Positions 35,606-44,865 of a stretch of 64,000 nucleotides of DNA are shown piece after piece (position 1 is the stretch's first letter; every line of letters begins with the position of its first letter). The DNA lies in assembly GCF_002216685.1 (NCBI RefSeq), contig NZ_CP022352.1:186001-250000 (forward strand), in the 5' to 3' direction. The notes beneath the pieces were generated by a model that made no database searches, was not told the DNA's origin, and saw only the letters and a list, made by a program, of their open reading frames with translations. The position numbers were made by a program, and so were the translations under genes. The stretch is from Vibrio tarriae. Its GTDB lineage: Bacteria; Pseudomonadota; Gammaproteobacteria; Enterobacterales; Vibrionaceae.

Positions 35606-35710
35606 TGACCCTTATTAAGCCGAGGGTCACCTAGCCAACTGACGTTGTTAGTGAATGAAATTGTTCACACTGTTTTATCAGCCAATCACCCTTTTGTGAT
35701 TGGCTTTTTT
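35606..35710 (+). ncRNA. qrr: Qrr quorum-regulatory small RNA
   Basis: About 105 nt. The first stem-loop (TGACCCTTATTAAGCCGAGG with its closing GGGTCAC) and the following CTAGCCAACTGACGTTGTT match the near-invariant core of vibrio Qrr RNAs, which pairs with hapR/luxR, aphA and luxO mRNAs with Hfq. It ends in a perfect 10-bp terminator stem AGCCAATCAC/GTGATTGGCT plus T-run at 35680-35710. Sigma-54 promoter and LuxO sites upstream complete the gene, so expression should be high at low cell density. Vibrios of this group carry several qrr copies; I cannot tell which one this is. A 60-codon reading frame crossing it is spurious. Confidence 0.96.
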
Positions 35711-35741
35711 CTTTCTTGTGCTTAGCCTTTCTTCACGCGAT

Positions 35742-35846
35742 TTACTTATCACGCTCTTCCACCACACCGAGGTGCGTTTTTGCACAGCCGTGAAATAAGT
35801 GACGCCAGCCATTGCAATACCGACTGAAGCTGCTAAAAGACAACAT
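35742..35846 (-). CDS. Possible small protein coupled to the AraC regulator gene
   Basis: A 34-codon frame starts at an ATG that shares one base with the TGA of the AraC-type gene (TGATG), the classic coupling arrangement. The product contains FSRYCNGWRHLFHGCAKTHL and ends in VVEERDK. I do not recognise it. It has no signal peptide or membrane segment. It may be a chance frame, but its position at the exact junction is suggestive. Confidence 0.3.
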   Translation of the reverse strand: MLSFSSFSRYCNGWRHLFHGCAKTHLGVVEERDK

Positions 35847-36691
35847 CAATCTTTGTAGTGATGTGAGCGATACGCTCGCGGTGTCATGTGGCTCCAAGCT
35901 TTAAAACGGGTACTAAAATTGGCGGCATTGGGGTACCCCACCATGTCGCCAATTTGTTGAATAGGCCAATCAGACCGAGCTAACTCACGCGCTGCATATT
36001 CCATACGTAACCGAGTTAAATGTGCGGTGGGGCTATGCCCAAAATACTGTAAGCAGAGACGATGCAGATGAGCCACCGAGCACGGTACAAGCGCCGCCAT
36101 CGCACTCACAGGCCACTCTTTGTGTAACTGTTTCTGCACACGCTCAAACATTCGATTAAGGCGAATTTGGGCACGAGGCATCTGCCGTTCACCCGGTGTC
36201 GCCAGTAACAGTTCTATTTGCTCGACTGCACGTTGTGCTACGGGCTGGCCGATCCCATCAGGCAAAATTTGGGTTCGTAATAAGGTTTGAATGCAGGTGT
36301 ACATCACATCGGCTGCTGGCGTGAACCCATAGTGGATCTGTTCACCAAGATGGTTGGGCCACTCTCGTTGCGCGGAAAGGAACAACCAAGCTAACTGCCA
36401 ATTTTCCTCTTCAATGCCAAAACCGTTTTCCACACCCGCCGGAATAATCATCACTGAACCCGGTTCAAGCAGGTAGCGTTGACCTTGGCTGTTTAACCAG
36501 CCTTTGCCACGAATGGTAAACAACAGCATATGTTGCTTGGGTGATTTTCGATAAACATTGAAGGACTCGCGGCAAGTCGCAATCCCACATTGCACAACGC
36601 CACTTTGCTCTAGCTTAAGCACATGTTCTTGATCAATGACCTCATGCTGGGTTTTCTCTGAGATCAAATAGCTCTCTTGTTTTTCATGCAT
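35846..36691 (-). CDS. AraC-family transcriptional regulator
   Basis: About 281 residues from MHEKQESYLI, the start I prefer because the upstream extension (to 36769) is cysteine/leucine-rich and would run toward the ribosome site of the divergent MATE gene. The N-terminal half is an AraC-type cupin (LLEPGSVMIIPAGVENGF), and the C-terminal half carries two helix-turn-helices (MAALVPCSVAHLHRLCLQYF and IQQIGDMVGYPNAANFSTRF). The cupin suggests a sugar-like effector. It is divergent from the MATE pump gene at 36788 and may control it; no operator could be recognised. Confidence 0.85.
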   Translation of the reverse strand: MHEKQESYLISEKTQHEVIDQEHVLKLEQSGVVQCGIATCRESFNVYRKSPKQHMLLFTIRGKGWLNSQGQRYLLEPGSVMIIPAGVENGFGIEEENWQLAWLFLSAQREWPNHLGEQIHYGFTPAADVMYTCIQTLLRTQILPDGIGQPVAQRAVEQIELLLATPGERQMPRAQIRLNRMFERVQKQLHKEWPVSAMAALVPCSVAHLHRLCLQYFGHSPTAHLTRLRMEYAARELARSDWPIQQIGDMVGYPNAANFSTRFKAWSHMTPRAYRSHHYKD

Positions 36692-36787
36692 GATGAGATT
36701 TTGGCAATAGTTTTGGAGTTTTAAACACAATACTGCGATGGCACAGAGATCTACACTATTCACATTCATTCCAAGGAGTCAGATCAC

Positions 36788-38176
36788 ATGATTGCCCACT
36801 TTCGCCAACTCGACCGACCATTTTGGCAAAAATTACTCCAAATCGGCTTACCCGTCTCAATGCAGTCCATGTTGTTTTCGTTATTAGGCGTGGTCGATAT
36901 TTTTATGGTCAGCCAGTTGGGAGAATCGGCCACTGCCGCGGTAGGGGTTGGCAACCGCATTTTCTTCTTCAATTTGATCGTAATTGTCGGTGCCAGTGGT
37001 GCAGTCAGTGTGTTGGCATCTCAATATTTTGGTGCGGGCAATCTTGATGGGGTTCGCCGCACGCTTGCCCAATCTTGGATAATGGCGGTCGTGCTGACGC
37101 TACCTTTTGCATTGATGTACAGCTTGATGCCGGAAAGTATCGTAACGCTCGTCACCGATGATCCACACTATGTTGCGCAAGCAACAGATTATCTGTGGGT
37201 CACCGGGAGCAGTTTATTTTGTACCGCGTTAGTGGTGCCATTAGAAGGTGCATTACGCAGTATTGGGGAAGCAAAGCTCCCAACGCGTGTAAGTATTTTT
37301 GCCATTATCGTCAACGCTATCCTCAATGCCTTACTCATCTTCGGTCTGTTCGGGTTTCCAGAGCTTGGGGTACTCGGTGCTGGCTTAGGTACCACTCTGT
37401 CGCGCTTATTCCAAACCACACTATTGTTCATCTTGGTCAAACGCCGTTATGCCCACTTACTGCCCAACCAGAATCATTGGCAGGAAAGCTTACAGCGCCA
37501 CCATCGTCAACGTTATTTTAAGATTGCTTGGCCCATGCTTATCCACGACAGCGCTTGGGCTGCCGGGCTCTTAGTTTACAACGTGATTGTCGGGCAATTA
37601 GGTGTTTCAGAGTTGGCGATTATTTCACTGCTTGCTCCTATCGAGAGTGTGTTGATCTCCGCTTTCCTTGGGTTTGCGGTCGCAGCATCGATCATTTTAG
37701 GTAATGAGATTGGCGCACAAAACTATCAGCGTGTAGAAAGCACCGCGTGGTGGTATGTCATCACCAGTTGCAGCTTAGCCTTAGTGCTCGCTTTACTCTG
37801 CATGGCTGCCAAACCACTGCTTGCCTGGGTCATTAGCCACAGTCCGTTAGAAAACCATCAATTGGCACTCAATGTTTGCCTTGTGATGGCCTTTGGCATG
37901 GTTTTTAAAGTCTTTAACATGGTCGGAATTGGTGGAGTGCTCAAAAGTGGCGGTGATATCCGTTACAGCATTTTTATTGATCTGTTTGGTCAATGGGCGG
38001 TGGGTCTTCCTCTCGCTTACCTGACAGGCGTCGTCTGGGGGTGGCCACTACATTGGGTATTAATGGCTATTTGGCTTGAAGAGTGGGGCAAAATAGGACT
38101 CACCACACAGCGGATAAACTCAAAACGCTGGATTAATAATCTCATTAGTGAGCCAATATCTGAAGTTGCAGCTTGA
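36788..38176 (+). CDS. MATE-family multidrug/Na+ antiporter
   Basis: 462 residues with twelve predicted membrane segments. The MATE hallmarks are an N-terminal LLQIGLPVSMQSMLFSLLGVVD and a symmetric second half beginning near KIAWPMLIHDSAWAAGLLVYN. A strong AAGGAG ribosome site lies nine bases before the ATG. The protein would export cationic or other toxic compounds in exchange for Na+ or H+. It is divergent from an AraC regulator. Substrate cannot be inferred. Confidence 0.92.
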   Translation: MIAHFRQLDRPFWQKLLQIGLPVSMQSMLFSLLGVVDIFMVSQLGESATAAVGVGNRIFFFNLIVIVGASGAVSVLASQYFGAGNLDGVRRTLAQSWIMAVVLTLPFALMYSLMPESIVTLVTDDPHYVAQATDYLWVTGSSLFCTALVVPLEGALRSIGEAKLPTRVSIFAIIVNAILNALLIFGLFGFPELGVLGAGLGTTLSRLFQTTLLFILVKRRYAHLLPNQNHWQESLQRHHRQRYFKIAWPMLIHDSAWAAGLLVYNVIVGQLGVSELAIISLLAPIESVLISAFLGFAVAASIILGNEIGAQNYQRVESTAWWYVITSCSLALVLALLCMAAKPLLAWVISHSPLENHQLALNVCLVMAFGMVFKVFNMVGIGGVLKSGGDIRYSIFIDLFGQWAVGLPLAYLTGVVWGWPLHWVLMAIWLEEWGKIGLTTQRINSKRWINNLISEPISEVAA

Positions 38177-38249
38177 AATAAAATAGAGCGAGCTAATTAT
38201 CTCTAATCACTCGCTCTACTATTTTAGTGTTGCTTAACAAGCAGAAAAC

Positions 38250-38783
38250 TTAAAAACGGTAGCCTAGGCCTACGGTATAAGTCAGTGCTGTTGTATCAAC
38301 TAGGTGCTCGCTGTATTCAATGCCAGTATTTAGACTAAAGCTTTGAGTCAAATTCAACTCAATGCCTGTGCCTACTGCAAAGGCACTGTCTTCAATACTT
38401 CCATTCACTGTCTTACCTGATTTATTTTCTATCTTATAAGTTGCATATCCAAGTGTGGCATAGCCACTGACCACATCGTTAAAACGGTAAGTTGGGCCAA
38501 TATGGAAACTGCCATAAGAACGATCAACGCTATTCAACACAATTTTATTGTTAACCACCGAGAATGATTGAGCATCACTCAGGACAGTACCCGTTAAACC
38601 AACTAATAATCCTAAACGACCAGGTTCATAACGATATTTAAAAGCAAGCCCTTTCAAATCGTCATTAAGTCTTTTGATGTCTGTCTGTGCATATCCAACA
38701 CTGAAAGTATGGTCAGCAGCATTTGCGTGAGCAATTTGTAATGAAGCCGTTAATAGGGCAACAATAGCAATGGTATTTTTCAT
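38250..38783 (-). CDS. Ail/OmpX-like outer-membrane beta-barrel protein
   Basis: 177 residues with a signal peptide (MKNTIAIVALLTASLQIAHA), cleavage near residue 22. The mature part has about eight amphipathic strands and the C-terminal strand ends YTVGLGYRF, with the terminal phenylalanine needed for barrel assembly. GYAQTDIKRLNDDLKGLAFKYRYE resembles Ail/Lom/OmpX proteins, which act in adhesion or serum resistance in other genera. The 236 nt upstream are markedly AT-rich and hold no gene. Confidence 0.8.
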   Translation of the reverse strand: MKNTIAIVALLTASLQIAHANAADHTFSVGYAQTDIKRLNDDLKGLAFKYRYEPGRLGLLVGLTGTVLSDAQSFSVVNNKIVLNSVDRSYGSFHIGPTYRFNDVVSGYATLGYATYKIENKSGKTVNGSIEDSAFAVGTGIELNLTQSFSLNTGIEYSEHLVDTTALTYTVGLGYRF

Positions 38784-39019
38784 TATTATTAACTTCTCAA
38801 AATATACAGTAAAAATATAAAAATGAACTCAGTGGTTCAAATGAAACCTAAACCAATATATTCACAAGGTCAATAACTCAAAACTACGCGATCTAATAGT
38901 AAATAAAAATCATCTTTATTTACATGGAGTTATGAATATAAAAAATGCAAAATGAAACCCATACAATATCAATTGTATGGATATCAATATTTTGAATTAA
39001 TGTCTAAATATCGAACAAA

Positions 39020-39352
39020 TTACGAAATAAGACCATCACACTTCGTAGCACAGATAAAATCATTTTTGTGTAGACCTTTGATGGAATGGCTCCACCAAGT
39101 TACGGTCACTTTACCCCACTCTAATAAAATTGCCGGATGATGAAATTCTTGTTCCGCCAATTCAGCAATCTGATTAGCAAACGCCCAGGCTTGTTTAAAA
39201 TTTTTGAAGCGATATATCTTTTCTAGTTGGGCAATACCGTCTCGGTGAATTAATGCCCAACCATCCAGTTCACTGAGCAGCTGTTGCTGCTCTTCTGATG
39301 TCAAACCGATAGCGTCTGCACTGCACGCTTCACAACGTAATTCATCCAGCAT
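39020..39352 (-). CDS. phhB: Pterin-4a-carbinolamine dehydratase
   Basis: 110 residues with the family's signature HHP in [18 protein letters not shown] and a second histidine at SHSIKGL. It regenerates quinonoid dihydropterin from the carbinolamine formed by phenylalanine hydroxylase. Its start overlaps the end of phhA by 11 bases, so the pair is translationally coupled. Confidence 0.95.
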   Translation of the reverse strand: MLDELRCEACSADAIGLTSEEQQQLLSELDGWALIHRDGIAQLEKIYRFKNFKQAWAFANQIAELAEQEFHHPAILLEWGKVTVTWWSHSIKGLHKNDFICATKCDGLIS

Positions 39353-40136
39353 GTTGTTGTTCCTTTGGTTGAAAAAGAGGCGGGAGTAACCCGTCTTGCA
39401 TAGCTTGCCACACCAAGCCCATCACATCGCGTTGACTGAGTTGATACAGTTGACTGAGATCCGGCAACACATAATAAATCGGCTGCATGATATCAATGCG
39501 GTAAGGAGTGCGTAGCACTTGCATAATATCGAACGGCTCACGTTTTGGGATTGTGCTTTCTGAAGCGTAAAGCGTTTCACCCGGTGACGACAAAATGCCC
39601 CCGCCATAAATTTTGGTTTGTCCCTGTTCTTGAACTAAGCCGAACTCAACCGTAAACCAGTACAAACGCGCTAAGTAGCTACGCTCTTTGGGGGTCGCTT
39701 TCGCACCTAGCTGGCCATAAACATGAGTAAAAGCGGCGAAATCAGGGTGCGTGAGCATAGCGCAGTGACCATACACTTCATGGAAGAAATCCGGCTCTTG
39801 GAGATAATCAAACTCCTCTCGACGCCGCAAAAACGTGGCCACTGGAAACTTCTTATCGGCGAGTAAGGCAAAGAAGCGATCAAAACTGATCAATGCCGGA
39901 ACAGGCTCAACTTGCCAACCGGTTTCTCTTTGCAATACTCGGTTTATTTCCGGCAATTGTGGCAGGCGATCTGTCGGCAAATTAAGCATATTCAAACCAT
40001 CTAAATAAGCTTGGCAGGCTCTGGTTTTCACCACCTCTTGCTGGCGAGTGATCAGCTCATGCCAAACAGCATGCTCATCCTGATCCCAATCAATATGACC
40101 ATGCTCACTAACGGGTTTAGAGTGATACTGAGTCAT
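39342..40136 (-). CDS. phhA: Phenylalanine-4-hydroxylase
   Basis: 264 residues from the start [13 protein letters not shown], which follows a strong AAGGAGT ribosome site; an upstream GTG-type extension to 40211 is less likely. Iron ligands lie in [14 protein letters not shown] (two histidines) and the glutamate in WFTVEFGLV. It hydroxylates phenylalanine to tyrosine with tetrahydropterin. A TyrR-type palindrome lies 91 nt upstream. Confidence 0.95.
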   Translation of the reverse strand: MTQYHSKPVSEHGHIDWDQDEHAVWHELITRQQEVVKTRACQAYLDGLNMLNLPTDRLPQLPEINRVLQRETGWQVEPVPALISFDRFFALLADKKFPVATFLRRREEFDYLQEPDFFHEVYGHCAMLTHPDFAAFTHVYGQLGAKATPKERSYLARLYWFTVEFGLVQEQGQTKIYGGGILSSPGETLYASESTIPKREPFDIMQVLRTPYRIDIMQPIYYVLPDLSQLYQLSQRDVMGLVWQAMQDGLLPPLFQPKEQQHAG

Positions 40137-40226
40137 CGCCCTACTCCTTAACAAATTCGTTACATTAAGCCTACCTAGCGCAATCTGAACTGCCAATGGG
40201 ATCTTGCTCAATCAAGCCAACATTAA

Positions 40227-40244
40227 TGTAACAATAATTTTACA
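40227..40244. promoter_or_regulatory. TyrR/PhhR-type box between phhAB and aacS
   Basis: TGTAACAATAATTTTACA fits TGTAAA-N6-TTTACA with one mismatch. TyrR-family control of phhAB is known in other gammaproteobacteria. Confidence 0.6.
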
Positions 40245-40369
40245 GTCGTGCATTTTTTAGTTATTTTTCATAGGCCTGATCCTGACCCGTCAAGTTGACT
40301 TTCGAACTTGCGAGGACAAAACTTGTTCACAGTGATCACGTCAGAATTGATTTTTAGACAGGGAATATT

Positions 40370-42349
40370 ATGTCATCGACTACACCATTGTGGACGCCAA
40401 GCCACGAGCGCATTTCCGCTTCTAACCTGCAACAGTTCATCGCACATGTGAACATGCAAGGTGAAGCGATCGACAGTTATTCTGCGTTGCATCACTGGTC
40501 TGTTGCTGAAACACGGCAATTCTGGCTTGAGGTGTGGCAATTTTGCGATGTGATCGGCTATCGCGGAAACTGCATTATTGGTGAAGGACTACCTCGTTTT
40601 GGTAAAACCATGGTTCCCGCTCGTGATTCGATCTGGTTTCCACAAGCTCAGCTCAACTATGCAGAAAACCTACTCTCTTACGCATTCCAAAATCCCGATG
40701 GGATCGCCCTCTGGTTTAAAAATGAAAATGGCCATACCAAGAAATTCAGTTGGCAGCAGTTGTGTGATCATGTTTCCGTCGTTCAACAGTGGTTGGCACA
40801 AAATGGCGTTGGAGAGGGTGATGTCGTGGCTGGCTATCTTCCCCACTTACCCGAAACCGTGATTGCCATGTTAGCCGCCACCAGTTTGGGGGCAATCTGG
40901 ACTTCGACGTCACCGGATTTTGGCGTGGAAAGTGTGATTGAACGCTTTGGTCAAGTTCAACCGAAAATTCTGTTTTGTTGTAATGGCTACACGTTTAACG
41001 GTAAATCGTTTCCCATGCAAGAGCGTAATGCTCAGATAGCTAGCGCCCTGCCAAGCCTAGCCAACACTTGTCAAATCGAATATCTGCAAGATCGCAACTT
41101 CACACCGGATTTCAATGATAGCTTTTCTGACTGGCAATCGATTTTCGCCAGTTATCAACCGCGAGGAGTCGAATACCGCCGGATTGGTTTTAACGATCCG
41201 CTGTTTGTTTTGTATTCCTCTGGAACAACGGGCAAACCGAAATGCATCACGCACTCCGTTGGCGGTACGCTACTCAACCATTTGAAAGAGCATCAGTTAC
41301 ACTGTGATATCCAGCCACAAGATCGCGTGTTCTATTACACGACAACAGGTTGGATGATGTGGAACTGGCATGTCTCTGCACTCGCCAGTGGCGCAACCTT
41401 AGTGATTTATGATGGGCATCCACTCTACCCACAAGCGGGAGCGTTATGGGCTCTGGTTGACGAAGCCAAAGTCAGCTTGTTTGGCACCTCTGCCAAGTAC
41501 CTAGAAACTCTGCAAAAAAATCAGTTTTCTCCATGCGATTTTTACTCATTAAGCCACTTAAAAACCCTGTGTTCGACCGGTTCGGTGCTCTATCCCGAGC
41601 AATTTGACTATGTGTATGAGCATGTCAAATCCGATCTGCATCTGGCTTCTATTTCTGGTGGCACGGATATTTGCGGCTGCTTTGTGCTTGGTAACCCTAT
41701 TTCTCCGGTTTATCAGGGCGAATGCCAAAGTGCGGGCTTAGGTTTGGATGTCGTGGCTTACAATCAGCATGGAGAGGCCATCGTCGCTGAGCGTGGAGAG
41801 CTGGTATGCCGAAATAGTTTCCCCAATCAACCGATTGGATTTTGGCATGATGATGGCAGCCGTTATCACCAAGCTTACTGGGATAAATACCCGGGAGTTT
41901 GGCATCATGGCGATGAAATCGAAATCACCGACAAAGGGGGCGTATTGTTCTTCGGTCGTAGTGACACCGTTCTGAACCCGGGTGGTGTTCGGATTGGTAC
42001 GGCTGAAATCTATCAGCAAGTCAATGCATTACCTGAGATCCACGATTCGATTGCCATTGGTCGCCAGATTGACCGTGATGAGCAGGTGATTCTGTTTGTT
42101 CAACTCGTGCAAAACGTCCCCTTTAATGACGAACTGCAGCAGAAAATCCGCACCTTACTGCGTGAACGCTGTTCTCCACGTCATGTTCCTGCTCACATTT
42201 ATGCCATCAGCGAAATCCCGCGCACGAAATCGGGCAAATTGGTCGAACTTGCCGTAAAACAAGTGTGTCATGGTGATGAAGTGAAAAACCTCGGCGCTAT
42301 CGCCAACCCACAAGTGTTAACAGAAATAGAAAGATTACTCACGGCATGA
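40370..42349 (+). CDS. aacS: Acetoacetyl-CoA synthetase
   Basis: 659 residues of the ANL adenylating family. The N-terminal ACS cap precedes the AMP-binding loop LYSSGTTGKPKCITH (about 279-293), GWMMWNW, and the C-terminal PRTKSGKLVELAVK with the catalytic lysine. It activates acetoacetate to acetoacetyl-CoA. Placement divergent from phhAB suggests reuse of acetoacetate from aromatic amino acid breakdown, although the later tyrosine-degradation genes are not in this window. Confidence 0.92.
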   Translation: MSSTTPLWTPSHERISASNLQQFIAHVNMQGEAIDSYSALHHWSVAETRQFWLEVWQFCDVIGYRGNCIIGEGLPRFGKTMVPARDSIWFPQAQLNYAENLLSYAFQNPDGIALWFKNENGHTKKFSWQQLCDHVSVVQQWLAQNGVGEGDVVAGYLPHLPETVIAMLAATSLGAIWTSTSPDFGVESVIERFGQVQPKILFCCNGYTFNGKSFPMQERNAQIASALPSLANTCQIEYLQDRNFTPDFNDSFSDWQSIFASYQPRGVEYRRIGFNDPLFVLYSSGTTGKPKCITHSVGGTLLNHLKEHQLHCDIQPQDRVFYYTTTGWMMWNWHVSALASGATLVIYDGHPLYPQAGALWALVDEAKVSLFGTSAKYLETLQKNQFSPCDFYSLSHLKTLCSTGSVLYPEQFDYVYEHVKSDLHLASISGGTDICGCFVLGNPISPVYQGECQSAGLGLDVVAYNQHGEAIVAERGELVCRNSFPNQPIGFWHDDGSRYHQAYWDKYPGVWHHGDEIEITDKGGVLFFGRSDTVLNPGGVRIGTAEIYQQVNALPEIHDSIAIGRQIDRDEQVILFVQLVQNVPFNDELQQKIRTLLRERCSPRHVPAHIYAISEIPRTKSGKLVELAVKQVCHGDEVKNLGAIANPQVLTEIERLLTA

Positions 42350-42479
42350 ATTAAGCATTGCTATAAGCTGCAACAGCCTGAATACAAAGCTTAATTTAAG
42401 TAATACCAACACATTTATCGGTTTGATTTTCGTGCCACAGTGGTATTCTTGGCTCAGCTGTTCTCTGCATAGACTTTTT

Positions 42480-43397
42480 ATGGATTATATTCACCTCTCC
42501 CGCTTTAGCTTAAAACACCTGACAGCCCTGCATGTCATGCTCAACACGCGCAGTGTTACCCAAACCGCCGCTCGACTGTGTGTAAGTCCATCCAGTATCA
42601 GTAAAATCCTCGCTCAATTGCGTGAACTACTTAATGACGACCTTTTTTACCGGGATGGAAATCAGTTGATCCCGACCCCTTATGTACAGCAAATGGGGCC
42701 AACAGTGCATCATGTTCTGTCCAGTATGAATGGCTTATTGCACTGCACCGAATTCGATCCTCAGGCATACCAAGGCCACTATCGTTTAGCGATGCGTGAA
42801 AGTACATTTGAGCTATTTGCGTCCAAAGTCACTGCGATTCTCGCCGCTTGCTCATCCGAGCTCTCCATGACGATTCACTCCAAAGAACATTATGGGTTTG
42901 AGGCTTTGCAGAGTGGCTTGATTGATTGCATTCTTCTGCCACATGACATCAGCCAGCCACCAACCTTTGCCCAAGACTTAGTTTGGCAGGTAATCGAATC
43001 GGATGAGCTGGTCTGTTTGATGAGCGCTGATCATCCTCTCGCTCACACTGAACTCAGTGTCGAAGCCTACCTTGCTTATAAGCACATCGGCATTCTCGAT
43101 AATGAGCTCAATGAGCCGTATTTTGAGAAGTACCTGACTCAGCAACACGAAACTCGACGTATTGCTGTTGCCACTCCTGACTTTGGTGCAGCAGCCATCT
43201 TGTGTCGGCAGACACACTTGCTGCTCACCTGTTCAAAGATGTGGGCGGATCACGCAATGCAAGCTCAAGGCTTGGTGCAAAAAGCCCTACCCTTTGAATA
43301 TGGTAAGGTGGCTTACAGCTTAGTCTGGAACAAACCCAGCATGAATGACCGAGCCATTCGTTGGCTATGCCAGCAACTGAACAGCCAGTTAACTTGA
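42480..43397 (+). CDS. LysR-family transcriptional regulator
   Basis: 305 residues from MDYIHLSRFSLKHL. The N-terminal helix-turn-helix is RSVTQTAARLCVSPSSISKI, and a periplasmic-binding-protein-like effector domain follows from about residue 90. The earlier ATG at 42423 adds 19 residues outside the usual domain start and is not preferred. It is 130 nt downstream of aacS in the same direction and may regulate it. Effector unknown. Confidence 0.88.
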   Translation: MDYIHLSRFSLKHLTALHVMLNTRSVTQTAARLCVSPSSISKILAQLRELLNDDLFYRDGNQLIPTPYVQQMGPTVHHVLSSMNGLLHCTEFDPQAYQGHYRLAMRESTFELFASKVTAILAACSSELSMTIHSKEHYGFEALQSGLIDCILLPHDISQPPTFAQDLVWQVIESDELVCLMSADHPLAHTELSVEAYLAYKHIGILDNELNEPYFEKYLTQQHETRRIAVATPDFGAAAILCRQTHLLLTCSKMWADHAMQAQGLVQKALPFEYGKVAYSLVWNKPSMNDRAIRWLCQQLNSQLT

Positions 43398-43413
43398 AAT
43401 AAAAATGAGTGGA

Positions 43414-43449
43414 AAAGGAAAGGGTCAGCAAATGCTGACCCTTTCCTTT
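43414..43449 (+). terminator. Terminator of the LysR gene
   Basis: A perfect 17-bp stem (AAAGGAAAGGGTCAGCA and complement) with a 2-nt loop lies 17 nt past the stop and ends in a T-rich arm. The 43450-43701 stretch holds no gene. Confidence 0.88.
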
Positions 43450-43701
43450 GTTGCTCTGTTTTTGATTTTTGTTAATAACCCTAGCCATGAGTTGTCAGTC
43501 AATAAACAGAAACTGAGACGTGTACTCGGGAAACTGAGCGTCGTCTTTGATTATTCAATCATTAGTTTAGGCGCAAGGTTGGATTTTTGTTAGTGAAAAG
43601 AAGTAAATGGCCAATTTACGATTTGGAAAAGATAGGTAAATCACACTGTAAACGAAATTGAAATGCAATAACCCAATGAATGAAACAGTGGCGGTAAGAT
43701 T

Positions 43702-43829
43702 TATACCCAAACAACTTGGAGTTGCAGGTAGGCGGCAAGTGAGTGAGTTCCCATGAGCATAGATAGACTATGTGATTGGGGTGAACGAACGTAACCAACA
43801 CCGCTGCAGCTTCAAGTAGGAAGGGGATA
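43702..43829 (+). repeat. ERIC element (full length)
   Basis: 128 bp beginning TATACCCAAACAACTTGGAG and ending near AGTAGGAAGGGGATA. The centre TGTGATTGGGGTGAACGAAC matches the core of the enterobacterial ERIC consensus that the ERIC2 primer targets. It lies just downstream of the methyltransferase stop codon. Confidence 0.92.
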
Positions 43830-43895
43830 GCAAGAAGCGAAAAAATAAAGCCGCTGTACAAGTAGCGGCTATAACGAACAATGTGAATCGATGAA

Positions 43896-44474
43896 TTACT
43901 TACGAGCAATTCCAACAACGACAGATTGTGTGCCTTGTGCGGTAGTGACATCAAACGCCATCTGAGTCTCCACTGAAGAGAAACCCGCATTGTGAAGTAC
44001 AGATTCAATGTCTGTCGTAGCCAAGCCAGTTTCAGATTTACCATCGGCTAACCAATCGAAATGCACAAAATATCCCCCCTCATCCACTAGAGTGAAGATA
44101 ATATCGGCCACATCTTGTAGATTTGGTAAGAAAGCGCACACCGACGAAGCAACGACCAAATCAAACTGTTTACGAAAGGCAGGATGTTGAGCAACCAAAC
44201 CGCGAGTTAAGGAATCAACGACTGGTTCTACATTGCGCAATTCTTTGCGATCAAGCTCCTCAATCATGGCCTCTGATGAGTCCAGCGCAACAATATCACG
44301 AGCAAGCGGTGACATCCGCTGACTAAGCAATCCTGTACCACAGCCAAAATCCAAAATATGTTTTCCCTGCAAAGGGAGGATTTTTGTCAGATGTTCAAAT
44401 ACGCTTTGCGCAAAAGCATGGGTCGCTGGGTCTTTTTCCCAATTTGCTGCGTACTCATCCCAGTCGTGTGCCAT
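43896..44474 (-). CDS. Class I SAM-dependent methyltransferase
   Basis: About 192 residues from MAHDWDEYAANWE, chosen because GGAGG sits five bases upstream. Motif I is ILDFGCGTGLLS (SAM loop), and LDSSEAMIEEL gives the acidic ribose-binding residue. It belongs to the UbiE/type 11-12 group, whose substrates range widely, so no reaction is assigned. Its 3' end abuts an ERIC element. The short C-terminus carries VVGIARK. Confidence 0.85.
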   Translation of the reverse strand: MAHDWDEYAANWEKDPATHAFAQSVFEHLTKILPLQGKHILDFGCGTGLLSQRMSPLARDIVALDSSEAMIEELDRKELRNVEPVVDSLTRGLVAQHPAFRKQFDLVVASSVCAFLPNLQDVADIIFTLVDEGGYFVHFDWLADGKSETGLATTDIESVLHNAGFSSVETQMAFDVTTAQGTQSVVVGIARK

Positions 44475-44639
44475 CATGGCCTCCGTATTACTTCTTGTAT
44501 TCGGGCAATGCTGCCAAGAGTAAACCAAAATGAAGTCAAGTTCATAGAGTTACAACGCATTCTTTATTAAGAAAATCCGTTTCGACTCCATTTGTCGAGA
44601 ATTTGTACCGATAAACAATACATCGAATTTTGCTTATGA

Positions 44640-44834
44640 TCCCAAGAGTTTGACCCGCTTGAGCGTCATGACGTGACCAATGTCGGGCTTGAGTTACGTG
44701 ATGAGGCAGCGCTAAAAACGGCCACGAATGATTCAGTTGAGGTAGAAGATATTGAGCGTATCGAAAACCACTTGCAGCAAAGCTTGGCGGCATTACCTTA
44801 CCAATTACAGCTCACGGTGAGCGTTGCTCGCTAA
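44640..44834 (+). pseudogene. Gene remnant: C-terminal reading frame without a start
   Basis: From the in-frame stop at 44637 an open frame runs 64 codons to TAA at 44832-44834. It reads like genuine protein, acidic and helical (EVEDIERIENHLQQSLAALP), ends in LQLTVSVAR, and is followed at seven bases by a hairpin terminator. No ATG exists in frame and no ribosome site is seen. I take it as the tail of a gene whose 5' part has been lost; parent family not recognised. Confidence 0.5.
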
Positions 44835-44840
44835 CTCATC

Positions 44841-44862
44841 TCAGCCCGCTGTCGCGGGCTGA
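44841..44862. terminator. Bidirectional terminator hairpin
   Basis: A 9-bp stem TCAGCCCGC/GCGGGCTGA with a 4-nt loop lies between the gene remnant and the convergent YddG-type gene. AT-rich sequence follows on both sides, so it can serve both. Confidence 0.75.
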
Positions 44863-44865
44863 ATA

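Noticed and set aside
35452..35634. 60-codon plus-strand reading frame
   Set aside because: It runs through the LuxO sites, the sigma-54 promoter and into the qrr RNA; the non-coding explanation is far stronger.
43616..44044. 142-codon minus-strand reading frame
   Set aside because: It is made of ERIC sequence and the shadow of the methyltransferase gene.
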